Shown one piece after another: positions 38,882-49,096 of a stretch of DNA of 64,000 nt. How positions within the stretch are numbered: the first letter of the stretch is position 1; every line of letters starts with the position of its first letter. The notes under the pieces are model-generated. The model made no database searches, was not told where the DNA came from, and saw only the letters and a program-made list of their open reading frames with translations. The stretch spans positions 1-64,000 of the forward strand of contig NZ_SSOD01000016.1 in NCBI RefSeq assembly GCF_004801305.1, written 5' to 3'. This DNA is from Pseudothauera rhizosphaerae (GTDB taxonomy: Bacteria; Pseudomonadota; Gammaproteobacteria; Burkholderiales; Rhodocyclaceae). The translations under genes and the position numbers were made by a program.

Positions 38882-41449
38882 ATGAAACTTCGCAGCTTCA
38901 TCCTCGCCACCTCGGCTGCCGTCGGCATCGTCTTCCTGGGTGGTAGCTGGTGGGCCATCAGCAAGGGGTTCGACCGGGCTTTCAGCGAGCATGCGCGCCA
39001 GCAGGCCGACGACGTGGCCGCGCTGACCTTCTCCGCCATGTACGAGATCATGAGCCGCGGCTGGACGCGGGAGGAAGCCGAGCGCTTTCTGGCCGGTATA
39101 CACGGCAGCCAGCCCGATGCCAACGACAACCGGCTGCAGGTGGTGATCTACCGGGGCCCCACGGTGATCGAGCGCTACGGGGAGATCGACCAGCCCGACC
39201 CGGGCAGGCTCGCCCGCGAGACGCTCGCCACCGGCCAGGGGGCGGATTCGGCCGAGTTCGGCGTGTTCCGGCGCACCTTTCCGCTCAAGGCGGAGGAGCG
39301 CTGCCTGGCCTGTCACGACAACGCCGCGGTGGGCGAGGTGCTGGGTGCGATCGAGGTACGCCAGCCCTATGAGGCCGTGCTGTGGAACGTGCGCACCGGC
39401 TTCTATCTGAGCGCCCTGCCCAGCCTGCTGCTGGGCATGATCGTCGCGGTCGGTGCGGTATGGTGGGTGAGCCGCCGCATCGGGCGCAGCGTGGACGAGG
39501 TGGAGCGCAGCCTGGAATCGATCAACAGCTTCGACGACCTGCGCCATCTCGCGGTGGACGAGGACCGCCACACCTTCGACGAATTCCACCAGGTGCATGG
39601 CTCCATCATGTCGCTGGCCACCAAGCTGCGCGCCGTGGCCGTGGACAAGGACATCCTGCTGTTCGAGATCGGCCTGCTGGAGAAATTCGTCATCACCTCC
39701 GAGGTGATCCGCGACTGGCGCGTCTACGTGGGCCGCCTGCTGGAGGACATCAACGCCGTCATCGAGGCCCACGTGCTGTTCTCGGTGTTCCAGATCGACG
39801 ACGAGCTGTTCGACATCGAGATCTTCTGGTACCTCGTCCCCGACGACACGGCGCGCAAGCAGATCGAGCAGTCGATCCGCGAAACGCTGCACGCCGACAC
39901 CCGCTTCGGCGCGCCGGCCACCCTCAACATCCATCACCATGCACCGGAGAGCAAGCGTTCGCTGGGCCGCGACGAACAGGACGCGATGGTGCTGCGCATC
40001 AAGTCCTTCTTCGTGGACCGCCCGCGCATCGGCAGCATCGTCGGCATCGGCGTGCAGTCCGACGCGCTCACCGACCATACCCACAGCCTGGTGCTGGACA
40101 GCATCCTGTCCACGCTGCTCAACGTGGTCGGATCCATCAAGGCCATCCACAAGTACACACGCGACCTGGAGTACTACGCCACCCGCGATCCGCTCACCGA
40201 CCTCTACAACCAGCGCGTGTTCTGGGAACTGCTGGGCTACGAGATCGGCCGCAGCAAGCGCCACGACGCCAAGTGCACGCTGCTGCTGATCGACCTGGAC
40301 AACTTCAAGCTCATCAACGACCACTACGGCCATGCCACCGGCGACCGCTTCCTGCAGAGCTTCGCCGAGGCGGTGGACGCCTCCCTGCGCGGCGGCGACA
40401 TCCTGGCGCGCTACGGCGGCGACGAATTCGTCGTGGTGCTGCCCGAAGCCGGCGTGGAACAGGGTTACGCCATCGCCCAGCGCGTGCTGGCGGCGGCCAA
40501 GTCGGTGTCGGTGGAAGCCACGCCGGGCGGCGAACACATCCACGGTTCGGTGTCCATCGGCCTGGCGGTGTATCCGGATCACGCGGCCGAACCCAAGGAT
40601 CTCTTCCTGTTCGCCGACAACATGATGTACCGCGCCAAAGCCGAGGGTAAGGAGCGCATCGCGCTGCCCTCCACCGAGGACGTCATGGCGGTCTTCCGCG
40701 ACGTCTCGGAGATGGGCGTGGCCGTACTGGCCGCGGTGAACGAACGCCGGGTGATCCCCTTCTTCCAGCCCATCATGGGTCTGGACGGCAACCGCCTGGC
40801 GGCGGTCGAGGTGCTCTCCCGCCTGGAGGTGAACGGCGAGCTGATGCGCGCGGACCAGTTCATCGAGATCGCGGAGAAGATCGGCGTCATCCACCGCCTG
40901 GACGCCATCGTCATCGAGGCCGCGCTGGCCCAGATCCGCGACAGCGACTACGACGGCTACATCTTCTTCAACCTGTCGCCGCGCGCGCTGGTGCTGTCGG
41001 AATTCGCCCGCACGCTGCGCACCGTGGTGCGGGATTCGGGCATCCCGCCGCAGCGCATCGTGTTCGAGATCACCGAGCGCGACACGGTGAAGAACCTGTC
41101 GCTGCTCGAACGCTTCATCACCGATCTCAAGTCCGAGGGTTTCGGCCTGGCCATCGACGACTTCGGCTCCGGCTTCTCGTCCTTCCACTACCTGCGCCGC
41201 TTCCCCTTCGACTTCCTCAAGATCGAAGGGGATTTCATCGCCAACATGCTCCACAGCGAACGCGACCGCGTGTTCGTGCAGAGCATCACCGCGCTGGCCA
41301 AGGCGCTCGACATCAAGGTGGTGGCCGAGTTCGTGGAATCCGAGGAGGTGCTGGACATGCTGCGCGAACTCGACATCGATTTCGCCCAGGGCTACTACAT
41401 CGGCCGGCCGGACCGCACGGTGGCGATGTCGGAAGCGGTGCGTACATGA
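38882..41449 (+). CDS. GGDEF-EAL protein with periplasmic c-type heme motif
   Basis: 855 residues. TM1 at about 7-25, a periplasmic part with one CxxCH motif in EERCLACHDNAA (about 139-150) and TM2 at about 178-200. Then a cytoplasmic linker domain, GGDEF with ARYGGDEFVVVLP, and EAL with VEVLSRL, FNLSPRALV, FEITERD, DDFGSGFSS and KIEGDF. The CxxCH would attach a covalent heme in the periplasm, so it may sense redox state or a gas ligand and set c-di-GMP level. It stands alone, 191 bases after the divergent parA. Confidence 0.9.
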   Translation: MKLRSFILATSAAVGIVFLGGSWWAISKGFDRAFSEHARQQADDVAALTFSAMYEIMSRGWTREEAERFLAGIHGSQPDANDNRLQVVIYRGPTVIERYGEIDQPDPGRLARETLATGQGADSAEFGVFRRTFPLKAEERCLACHDNAAVGEVLGAIEVRQPYEAVLWNVRTGFYLSALPSLLLGMIVAVGAVWWVSRRIGRSVDEVERSLESINSFDDLRHLAVDEDRHTFDEFHQVHGSIMSLATKLRAVAVDKDILLFEIGLLEKFVITSEVIRDWRVYVGRLLEDINAVIEAHVLFSVFQIDDELFDIEIFWYLVPDDTARKQIEQSIRETLHADTRFGAPATLNIHHHAPESKRSLGRDEQDAMVLRIKSFFVDRPRIGSIVGIGVQSDALTDHTHSLVLDSILSTLLNVVGSIKAIHKYTRDLEYYATRDPLTDLYNQRVFWELLGYEIGRSKRHDAKCTLLLIDLDNFKLINDHYGHATGDRFLQSFAEAVDASLRGGDILARYGGDEFVVVLPEAGVEQGYAIAQRVLAAAKSVSVEATPGGEHIHGSVSIGLAVYPDHAAEPKDLFLFADNMMYRAKAEGKERIALPSTEDVMAVFRDVSEMGVAVLAAVNERRVIPFFQPIMGLDGNRLAAVEVLSRLEVNGELMRADQFIEIAEKIGVIHRLDAIVIEAALAQIRDSDYDGYIFFNLSPRALVLSEFARTLRTVVRDSGIPPQRIVFEITERDTVKNLSLLERFITDLKSEGFGLAIDDFGSGFSSFHYLRRFPFDFLKIEGDFIANMLHSERDRVFVQSITALAKALDIKVVAEFVESEEVLDMLRELDIDFAQGYYIGRPDRTVAMSEAVRT

Positions 41450-41502
41450 CCACACCCGGCACGGCCTGACGGACGCTCCGGGCATGGCGTGCCGACGCCG
41501 TT

Positions 41503-41865
41503 TCAGGAATTGAGCTGCTGGAAGCTGCAGCCGGCCGGGCACGAACTCAGATGGTTGTCACGCCCGATACAAAGGCAGAAACGCTGACCGCTGCACTCGG
41601 CGATGCCGGCATCCTCGCCCGGCTCGAAATCCTCGATCCGCACCAGCTTCAGAAAGTGCAGTGCTGCATCCAGGCCCTTGAACACGGTCAACTGGGCATC
41701 CCCCGTGCATAGCCAGCGCCCGTCCATGGACAGCGCATAGCAGCCGCTGTCCTTTTCGCCCAGCGCGTGCACCCTGACCTTGCAACTGCGCCGCCGCCAC
41801 TCCGGCGCGACGGCCAGTTCCAGCCAGGTCGCGATCCGGACTCCCTCCTGCTGTGTAACCCCCAT
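41503..41865 (-). CDS. Unknown Cys-containing small protein
   Basis: 120 residues from ATG 41865, chosen because AGGAGG lies seven bases upstream on the minus strand. Soluble, mixed alpha/beta pattern. Six of its seven Cys fall in the second two thirds, including RFCLCIG and SSCPAGCSF near the end, which could bind a metal or form disulphides. No family recognised. It faces metY divergently; the 257-base gap between them has two TATACT hexamers (42033, 42085) on the plus strand without clear -35 boxes. Confidence 0.6.
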   Translation of the reverse strand: MGVTQQEGVRIATWLELAVAPEWRRRSCKVRVHALGEKDSGCYALSMDGRWLCTGDAQLTVFKGLDAALHFLKLVRIEDFEPGEDAGIAECSGQRFCLCIGRDNHLSSCPAGCSFQQLNS

Positions 41866-42122
41866 TTCCGCACCTCCTGTCGTCATCTCGCCCATGGTCT
41901 CGTCTTGTATTGGTGGCGATGCCGTCTGCTCTGCAGCAACTTTGATTATGGGAACCCATGCCGCGATCGCAAGGAGAAATAACCAATGCTCACAAACCGG
42001 CCCGGCCTATCCGTTTCGGGTAATTACAGAGGAATATACTCGCAGCCAGCGGTGCCGTCATGAATAATTTGCCCGGCCGCGGACTATACTGCCGCCCCAC
42101 CATGACAAGAGGAGGAATCCCG

Positions 42123-43394
42123 ATGAAGCTCGAAACCCTGGCCGTGCACGGCGGCTACCAGCCCGACCCCACCACCAAGGCGGTGGCGGTGCCGATCTAC
42201 CAGACCACGTCGTATGCCTTCGACGACACCCAGCACGGCGCGGATCTCTTCGACCTGAAGGTGCAGGGCAACATCTACACCCGCATCATGAACCCCACCA
42301 CCGCGGTGCTGGAGCAGCGCGTGGCGCAGATGGAAGGCGGCGTGGGCGCGCTGGCGGTGGCATCCGGCATGGCGGCGATCACCTATGCCATCCAGACCAT
42401 TGCCGAGGCGGGCGACAACATCGTCTCGGCTGCCACTCTGTACGGCGGCACCTACAATCTGTTCGCCCACACCTTCCCGCAACTGGGCATCGAGGTGCGC
42501 TTCGCCGACTACCGCGACCCGGACGCCTTCGCCCGCCTCATCGACGCGCGCACCAAGGCCATCTACTGCGAATCGGTGGGCAACCCGCTGGGCAACGTGA
42601 CCGATTTCGAGCGCCTGGCCGAGATCGCCCACAGGGCCGGCGTGCCGCTGATCGTGGACAACACCGTGCCCACACCCTACCTGTGCCGCCCCTTCGAGCA
42701 CGGCGCGGACATCGTGGTGCATTCCCTGACCAAGTATCTGGGCGGCCACGGCAATTCCATCGGCGGCGTCATCGTGGATTCCGGCAAATTCCCGTGGGCC
42801 GAACACAAGGCGCGCTTCCGCCGCCTCAACGAACCGGACGTGTCCTACCACGGCGTGGTGTATACCGAAGCGCTCGGCGCCGCGGCCTACATCGCCCGCG
42901 CCCGCGTGGTGCCGCTGCGCAACACCGGCGCCGCGCTCAGCCCCTTCAACGCCTTCCTGATCCTGCAGGGCATCGAGACCGTGGCCCTGCGCATGGACCG
43001 CATCTGCGAGAACACCCTGAAGGTGGCCGAATACCTGAAGAAGCAGCCCAAGGTGGAATGGGTGAACTACGCCGGCCTGCCGGACCACGCCGACCACGGG
43101 CTGGTGCGGAAGTACATGGGCGGACGCGCCTCGGGCATCCTGTCCTTCGGCGTCAAGGGCGGACTGGAGGCCGGCGCCCGCTTCCAGGACGCGCTCAAGC
43201 TGGTCACCCGCCTGGTGAACATCGGCGACGCCAAGTCCCTGGCCTGCCACCCGGCCAGTACCACCCACCGCCAGCTCGCGCCGGAAGAACTCGCCAAGGC
43301 CGGCGTGTCGCCCGACATGGTACGGCTGTCCATCGGCATCGAGCACATCGACGACATCGTCGCCGACCTGGAACAGGCGCTCGCCGCGGTCTGA
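42123..43394 (+). CDS. metY: O-acetylhomoserine sulfhydrylase
   Basis: 423 residues, normal for MetY. PLP enzyme of the Cys/Met metabolism family: [19 protein letters not shown], Arg/Tyr in [13 protein letters not shown], catalytic Lys in [18 protein letters not shown] (about residue 210) and [10 protein letters not shown] near the end. Makes homocysteine from O-acetylhomoserine and sulfide. A GGAGG ribosome binding site lies at 42111-42115. I see no SAM-riboswitch fold in the leader. A strong terminator follows. Confidence 0.93.
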   Translation: MKLETLAVHGGYQPDPTTKAVAVPIYQTTSYAFDDTQHGADLFDLKVQGNIYTRIMNPTTAVLEQRVAQMEGGVGALAVASGMAAITYAIQTIAEAGDNIVSAATLYGGTYNLFAHTFPQLGIEVRFADYRDPDAFARLIDARTKAIYCESVGNPLGNVTDFERLAEIAHRAGVPLIVDNTVPTPYLCRPFEHGADIVVHSLTKYLGGHGNSIGGVIVDSGKFPWAEHKARFRRLNEPDVSYHGVVYTEALGAAAYIARARVVPLRNTGAALSPFNAFLILQGIETVALRMDRICENTLKVAEYLKKQPKVEWVNYAGLPDHADHGLVRKYMGGRASGILSFGVKGGLEAGARFQDALKLVTRLVNIGDAKSLACHPASTTHRQLAPEELAKAGVSPDMVRLSIGIEHIDDIVADLEQALAAV

Positions 43395-43411
43395 TCCGCC
43401 ACGTAGACGGC

Positions 43412-43456
43412 AGAAGGCCGGCCCACCCCGCGGGGGGCGGCCGGCCTTCTTTTTTT
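43412..43456 (+). terminator. Rho-independent terminator after metY
   Basis: A perfect 12-bp stem: AGAAGGCCGGCC (43412-43423) and GGCCGGCCTTCT (43439-43450), followed by a run of Ts to 43456. It sits between the convergent metY and DUF748 genes. Confidence 0.92.
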
Positions 43457-43464
43457 GCCCGCCC

Positions 43465-46400
43465 TTACTTCAGCGAGAACCGCACGCAGGCCCCGCAGGC
43501 GCCCTCGCCTTCCGGCGCGAGCTGCGGCGCGACCACGAACAGGCGTTCGGCGGGTATGCCGCCCTCCTCGGCCAGCCAGTCCCGCGCCGCCTGGGCGCGC
43601 TGCTGGGCAAGCGTGGCGAGTTCGTCCTCGCCGACCGCGGTGTTGGCCAGGATGACGGCCTCCATCTGCTCCACCGGCACCTCCTTGATCATGCCGATGA
43701 AATTGCGCTCCTTCTTGAAGTCGCCGTCGCGATAGACCGTGCGCAGCAGCGCCGGGTATTCCTCGTCGGAGACCTGGATGTCGTCCAGCGATGGCGCCTC
43801 GACGCCGCGCTTGATCATGTCCTTGAGCTTTTCCGCCTTCACCTGCTCGATCATCCGGGTCCGCTTCAGCCCTTCCGGGTCGGCCGCCGCATCGACGCTG
43901 CCGGCGATCTCCAGCTTGAGCGCCGGTCGGTCCAGCAAGGCTTCGGACAGGCGCCGCACCCGCTCCAGGGCGGTTTCGTTCAGCACTGGCGAGCCGGCGT
44001 CGAAGGCGAGCTGGGACATCTCCTCGCCGTTGCCGAACATGGAGCCGAGCAGCGCGAAGGGCGCGGTGATGGCCTTGCCGAGCAGGTTCATGATGGCGCG
44101 GAACACCAGCCCGCCGATGCTGAACTGGGGGTCGTCCAGCGTGCCGCTCACCGGCAGGTGGATGTCGATCTCGCCGCGGCGGTTCTGCAGCAGCGCGACG
44201 GCGAGCTGCACCGGCGCCTTGATCGCATCCGGGCTGTTGGTGGGCGGGCCGAAGGTGAGTTGGTCGAGGAAGACCCGGTTGGTGGCGCTGAGCCTGCGCT
44301 CCTCGATCCTGTAGTTCAGTTCCGCCGACAGCTTGCCCTTCTCGATGCCGTAGCCCACGTACTTGCCCGAATAGGTGGTCAGGCCGGTGAGTTCGAAGTC
44401 CTTCACCGCGGCGGCGATGTCCAGCCGCCTGTCCTCGCGGAAGGGGTTGAACTCGCCATTGACGGTCAGCGGCGCGGAGCGGTCCACCTTGCCGTTCAGT
44501 TCCAGCTTGGCCAGCGTGGCCGGGTCCGAGGACAGGCCGGTCAACTCGCCCGTGAGGCCGCTGATGTTGGCGTCGTAGTTGGGGCGGATGAAGCGGTCAC
44601 TGAAGGCCACGTTGCCCTGCCGCACGACGATGCGGCGGATGGCGATGGGCGGCGGCTCGGCCGGTGCCTGTTCCGCCCCTTCCTGCGGCGTCCCGGCCGA
44701 CGCCTCCTGCTGCCCTTCCTCCTGGCGAATCTCACGCAGGTTGAGGCGGCCCTGCTCGTCCAGGATCAGGCGGGTATGGAAATCGGTCAGCGCCACCTCG
44801 CGGATCGCCAGCGCGAACGGCGACAGGGCCAGATCGGCGCCGGTCACGCGCAGCGCACGCCAGCGCACGAAATCGTTGGCGTTGAGGCGGTCCACCGAAG
44901 CGAAATTGGCCACGCCGAGATCGCCGCGGAAGCGCCCCTTGATGCTGCCGTCGGCCGTCTGCTCCAGCGCCAGTTGCCCCTTCGTGGTCAGCGCACCGCG
45001 GGAAATGGCGATCTTGGTCTGCTCCAGCACGTAGGGCTGCAGCGGCAGCAGATCCACTTCGCGCAGATCGAGTTCCAGCGCGGTCTTCAGGGGTTCGAGC
45101 GCGACGCTGCCGGTGGCGGCGAGCTGGCCGCGCCGGTTGATGCGCGAACGCAAGTCCAGCGTGCCGCTGCTCCCCGGCGCATTGCCCAGTTTCTCCACCG
45201 TGAGCGCGATCTGGTCCGCCTCGGTCGACACCGGCTTGCCGGGCGTGCGGTCTTCCACGCGCACGCTGCCGTCTTCCGTGCCCAGGCGGGTGAGCATCCA
45301 GGTCCAGGGCTTGCCGGCCGGGCCGGCGTCGCGCGCCGGCGCAACGAAGTCGAGGGCGTCGAGCCGGCCCTCGCGGTCGCGCACCAGCGCCACGGCGAGG
45401 CCTTGCAGCGCCACCGCGCCCACTTCGACGCTGCGCCGGGCCGGGACGATCACGGCGCCCTCCACGCTCGCCTCGGGCAGGCGGAGCAGCGCTTCCTTCC
45501 GTCCCTTGAGCCCCAGCACCACGTCGTGCAGCGCCAGGCTCTCCACCGTGACCTCGACTTCCGGCACGCCCTCGTTCAGGCGCAGCTTGTGGGCCACCAC
45601 GCCGTCGACCCGGCCGTCGCGCACCTCGCCCTTGTCCAGCGCATCGGCGTAGTACGGTCTCAGGCGCACTGGCTGCAGGGCCTCGATGGTCACCGTGCCG
45701 TCCAGCTCGAACGGCGTCAGGCGCAGTTGTTCCTGCAGATCGAAGCTTTCGCCGGCATCGGTATGGAAGTCGGCGCGGATCACCGCGGGCATCTCGCCGT
45801 CGCTGGCGAGGTCGCGCAGGTCGATGTTGATCGCCTCCAGGCGGGTGCGGTACGGCGTGGCCGGCACGCGGTCCTCGAAACCGACCACGCCGTCGCGCAC
45901 GCGCGCGGTGGCAAGGAGGAAATCGAACGGCTCCGCAGCGGGCGCCGGTTTTGCCGCCGGCGCCGCCTTGCGTGCCGGAGCTGCGGGCAGCAGGCGGGCG
46001 AGGTTGAGGCGGCCGTCGCGCTCTCGCACCAGCTCGACCTGCGGGGCTTGCAGACGCAGGCGGGTGAAATGCCACTGCCCGGCCAGCGGCTGCAATTCGA
46101 CCAGCTCCACCGCAAACTCGTCGAAGCCCAGCACGCGGCGGCCGTCCGCATCGTCTACCTGTACAGCGCCGAGGCGCACCTCGCCGTTGAGGGCGATACG
46201 CGGCGTGCCGTCCGCGTGCTGCTCGAAGGCCACCCGCAGTTCGGTACTCAGGTGCCCGCTCACCAGCGCGAAGGCCGGCTCGAAGGGCAGATAGGCGAGA
46301 TAGGGCGCGACCTCCAGCTTGTCCAGCGTCAGTTCCAGCGCGGTCTCGCGCCCCTCGGTGAAGGGCTTGCTCTTGCCGGTGAGGTTCAGCGCGTGGCCGT

Positions 46401-47028
46401 TTACCGAGGCGCTCAGGGCCGGTTCGACGAACACGTCCACCTTCACCGGCAGGTTGGAAACGAAAGGCAGATTCAGCACCAGGTCGCCGATTTCGTGGCG
46501 CACGCCCGCCAACTGGTCGTCGAAGACGGCCGCCCCGCCTTCGAGCTGGATGTTGCCGACCGAGAAGCGCGCCGGTTCGGCCGCCTCCTCCGCAGCAGCC
46601 TCATCCCCGCCCGCGCCGAGGCGTTCGAACACGTCGCTCCAGTTGTAGCGGCCGTCGTCGTACCGCACCACCTTCAGGTTCGGCTGCCGGATGCGCAGTT
46701 CGTGCAGCACCGGTCCGCGCCGCAGCAGGGATTCGATCTCGAAATTGGCGTACAGGCTGCCCAGGGAAAAGGCCGTCAAGCCCCGGCCGGCCTCCGCCAC
46801 CCTCAGCCCTTCGACGGTCAGCGCGAGGGTGAATGGGTTGAAGCGGACCACGTCCATGCTCACCCGCCGCCCGGTGGCCTCGCTCAGCAGGCGTTCGCCG
46901 TGCCCGCGCACGAGTTGCGGCACCAGGAGAAAACCACACAACGCATAGGCCGCCACCAGCGCGGCGGACCAGTTCAGCAGCTTGCGCGAGGGCCGCAGGC
47001 GGTTGGCCAGGGCAGCAGGCGAGGGCAT
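43465..47028 (-). CDS. DUF748 (AsmA-like) envelope protein
   Basis: 1187 residues. One N-terminal membrane anchor (about 18-38), then VSMDVVRFNPFTLALTVEGL, a hallmark of DUF748 proteins, and repeated beta-strand-rich units over about 1000 residues. These are distant relatives of AsmA/TamB, long periplasmic beta-taco proteins linked to lipid transport between membranes. The C-terminal 190 residues (about LSEALLDRPALKLEIAGSVD onward) have an OmpA-like helix/strand pattern. Ends 9 bases from the metY terminator. Confidence 0.85.
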   Translation of the reverse strand: MPSPAALANRLRPSRKLLNWSAALVAAYALCGFLLVPQLVRGHGERLLSEATGRRVSMDVVRFNPFTLALTVEGLRVAEAGRGLTAFSLGSLYANFEIESLLRRGPVLHELRIRQPNLKVVRYDDGRYNWSDVFERLGAGGDEAAAEEAAEPARFSVGNIQLEGGAAVFDDQLAGVRHEIGDLVLNLPFVSNLPVKVDVFVEPALSASVNGHALNLTGKSKPFTEGRETALELTLDKLEVAPYLAYLPFEPAFALVSGHLSTELRVAFEQHADGTPRIALNGEVRLGAVQVDDADGRRVLGFDEFAVELVELQPLAGQWHFTRLRLQAPQVELVRERDGRLNLARLLPAAPARKAAPAAKPAPAAEPFDFLLATARVRDGVVGFEDRVPATPYRTRLEAINIDLRDLASDGEMPAVIRADFHTDAGESFDLQEQLRLTPFELDGTVTIEALQPVRLRPYYADALDKGEVRDGRVDGVVAHKLRLNEGVPEVEVTVESLALHDVVLGLKGRKEALLRLPEASVEGAVIVPARRSVEVGAVALQGLAVALVRDREGRLDALDFVAPARDAGPAGKPWTWMLTRLGTEDGSVRVEDRTPGKPVSTEADQIALTVEKLGNAPGSSGTLDLRSRINRRGQLAATGSVALEPLKTALELDLREVDLLPLQPYVLEQTKIAISRGALTTKGQLALEQTADGSIKGRFRGDLGVANFASVDRLNANDFVRWRALRVTGADLALSPFALAIREVALTDFHTRLILDEQGRLNLREIRQEEGQQEASAGTPQEGAEQAPAEPPPIAIRRIVVRQGNVAFSDRFIRPNYDANISGLTGELTGLSSDPATLAKLELNGKVDRSAPLTVNGEFNPFREDRRLDIAAAVKDFELTGLTTYSGKYVGYGIEKGKLSAELNYRIEERRLSATNRVFLDQLTFGPPTNSPDAIKAPVQLAVALLQNRRGEIDIHLPVSGTLDDPQFSIGGLVFRAIMNLLGKAITAPFALLGSMFGNGEEMSQLAFDAGSPVLNETALERVRRLSEALLDRPALKLEIAGSVDAAADPEGLKRTRMIEQVKAEKLKDMIKRGVEAPSLDDIQVSDEEYPALLRTVYRDGDFKKERNFIGMIKEVPVEQMEAVILANTAVGEDELATLAQQRAQAARDWLAEEGGIPAERLFVVAPQLAPEGEGACGACVRFSLK

Positions 47029-47231
47029 CGGCGACTCCGGGGTTGTACAGGCGGCGTGGGCGAAGAGCGGTTCGAACGGCAGGATGCTACGCCGGTCCGT
47101 CCACGCAAACCGCGAAATCTATCAGGGTCCGGGGCTCAAAAGCGGGCCGCCGAGGTGTAAATAAATGTTTGCGGGTGCGGATTCCTGCGCGTAAGCTCGC
47201 GCGCTTTCATTGCACTCGGACCATCACGACG

Positions 47232-48449
47232 ATGCGGCAGACCTACGACGTGATCGTCATCGGCGCGGGCGCGGCCGGCATGATGTGCGCCGGGCTCGCC
47301 GGCCGGCGCGGCCGCCGCGTGCTGCTGCTGGACCACGCCGAGCGCCTGGCCGAGAAGATCCGCATCTCCGGCGGCGGGCGGTGCAACTTCACCAACCTGC
47401 GGGTGGGCGCGGAGAACTACCTGTCGCGCAATCCGCACTTCGTGCGCTCGGCGCTGGCGCGCTACGGTTCGCGGGATTTCATCGACCTGGTGGAACGCCA
47501 CGGCATCGCCTGGCACGAGCGCGAACACGGCCAGCTTTTCTGCGACGACTCCGCGCAGCGGATCATCGACATGCTGCGCGCCGAATGCGAGGACGGCGGC
47601 GTGGCCTGGGCCATGCCGCTGGCGGTGCAGCGCATCGAGCGCATCGCCGGCCAGGAATCCGCGGACGCGGAACGCTACCTGGTGCATACCGCCCACGGCG
47701 CGCTGGCCTGCGCAAGCCTGGTGATCGCCACCGGCGGGCTGTCGATCCCGAAAATCGGCGCCACGCCCTTCGGCTACAAGGCGGCGGAGCAGTTCGGCCT
47801 GCCCGTGGTGCCGCCCCGCCCTGCCCTGGTGCCGCTCACGCTGCCGCCGGAGACGCTGGCCCGCCTGGCGCCGCTGTCCGGGGCTTCCTTCGAGGCGGAA
47901 GCGAGCTGCCACGGCGGCCGCTTCCGCGAGGCGGTGCTGATCACCCACCGCGGCCTGTCCGGCCCGGCCATCCTGCAGGTGTCCAGCTATTGGCAGGCGC
48001 AGGCCTACGAGGGTGGCGAGCGCGCGCCGGTCACGCTCGACCTGCTGCCCGGCACCGACGCCCGCGCCTGGCTCGCCGAGCATGCCCAGGCGCGCACACT
48101 GCTGCCCAACCTGCTCGCCGAACGCCTGCCGCGCCGTTTCGCCCACGCCTGGTGCGAACTGCACGGCTGGAACCGGCCCCTCCAGCAGTTCCGCAGCAGC
48201 GAACTCGCCGAGATCGCCGACACGCTCGTAGCCTGGCCGCTGGCGCCGTCCGGCACCCAGGGCTACGCCAAGGCCGAGGTCACCCTGGGCGGAGTGGATA
48301 CCCGCGCCCTGTCCTCGCGCACCATGGAGGCCGCCGCCTGTCCGGGGCTGTACTTCGTCGGCGAGGTGACGGACGTCACCGGCCACCTGGGCGGCTACAA
48401 CTTCCAGTGGGCGTGGTCGTCGGGACACGCGGCGGCGCAGGTCGTCTAG
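47232..48449 (+). CDS. HI0933/YhiN-family flavoprotein
   Basis: 405 residues. N-terminal FAD-binding VIVIGAGAAGMMCAGLAG and family signature KIRISGGGRCNFTN; C-terminal VGEVTDVTGHLGGYNFQWAWSSG. Predicted NAD(P)/FAD-dependent oxidoreductase of unknown substrate. The start at ATG 47232 places the dinucleotide fold at the usual position. It is divergent from the DUF748 gene (203-base gap) and convergent with the DsbA-like gene (four-base overlap). Confidence 0.9.
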   Translation: MRQTYDVIVIGAGAAGMMCAGLAGRRGRRVLLLDHAERLAEKIRISGGGRCNFTNLRVGAENYLSRNPHFVRSALARYGSRDFIDLVERHGIAWHEREHGQLFCDDSAQRIIDMLRAECEDGGVAWAMPLAVQRIERIAGQESADAERYLVHTAHGALACASLVIATGGLSIPKIGATPFGYKAAEQFGLPVVPPRPALVPLTLPPETLARLAPLSGASFEAEASCHGGRFREAVLITHRGLSGPAILQVSSYWQAQAYEGGERAPVTLDLLPGTDARAWLAEHAQARTLLPNLLAERLPRRFAHAWCELHGWNRPLQQFRSSELAEIADTLVAWPLAPSGTQGYAKAEVTLGGVDTRALSSRTMEAAACPGLYFVGEVTDVTGHLGGYNFQWAWSSGHAAAQVV

Positions 48450-49096
48450 GGCGCCAGGGCGTCCAGAATCTGCGCGTTCAGGCCCTCGGGGCTGAAATCC
48501 CGCAGCGGCTGACCGTTGACGAAGAAGGTGGGCGTCTGGCGCACCCGCAGCGCGGCGATGTCGGCAGCATCCTGGGCGAGCAGCGCGGCGATGCGCGGGT
48601 CTTCCATGTCGCGCCGTGCGCGCTCCAGGTCGATGCCCAGCCCGTCGAGGAATTTCCACACCAGTTGGGGCTGCGGCCGGCCGTGGTCGGCCCACACCGA
48701 TTGAGCGTCGAGGATCGCTTCGAGCGCCCGCCAGTACGGCTCGTCGCCCTGCATGCGCACCGCTTCCAGCACCTTCACCACGTAATCGGAACCGTTGTGG
48801 AAGGCGGCGTAGCGCAGCGTCAGGCGCACCTTGCCGGCATGGGCCTGGGTGATCTGTTTCACGTAAGGGTAGAAGGCCCGGCAAGCCTCGCAGGCGGGGT
48901 CGAAGAACTCGGTGACCTGGGCGCGCGCCATCAGCGGTCCCAGGGAGGGCGAACCGGGGCGGCTGAGGGCGCCCTGGTGCTGCCGGACGACCTCGGCGCG
49001 CTGCACGGTCTGTGCGTTCTTGTACCAGTAGGCGCCGGCGGCGAAGCCGGCGATCAGCACGGCGGCGGCAGCGATCACGATGAGAGTGCGATTCAT
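48446..49096 (-). CDS. DsbA-like periplasmic thiol-disulfide oxidoreductase
   Basis: 216 residues. N-terminal membrane anchor or signal (about 5-25) and a thioredoxin fold with FFDPACEACRAFYPYVK (active site CEAC, about 69-72) and cis-Pro in RQTPTFFVNG. It resembles the anchored BdbD/DsbA-type oxidases. Its ATG overlaps the stop of the DsbB-like gene by four bases, so they form a donor/oxidase pair. Confidence 0.88.
   Translation of the reverse strand: MNRTLIVIAAAAVLIAGFAAGAYWYKNAQTVQRAEVVRQHQGALSRPGSPSLGPLMARAQVTEFFDPACEACRAFYPYVKQITQAHAGKVRLTLRYAAFHNGSDYVVKVLEAVRMQGDEPYWRALEAILDAQSVWADHGRPQPQLVWKFLDGLGIDLERARRDMEDPRIAALLAQDAADIAALRVRQTPTFFVNGQPLRDFSPEGLNAQILDALAP

Noticed and set aside
41990-42122. 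SAM riboswitch before metY
   Set aside because: I could not find the conserved kink-turn and P1 pairing; only promoter-like hexamers are seen.
44158-47160. 1000-codon plus-strand frame opposite the DUF748 gene
   Set aside because: His/Gln/Arg-rich shadow frame without domain pattern.
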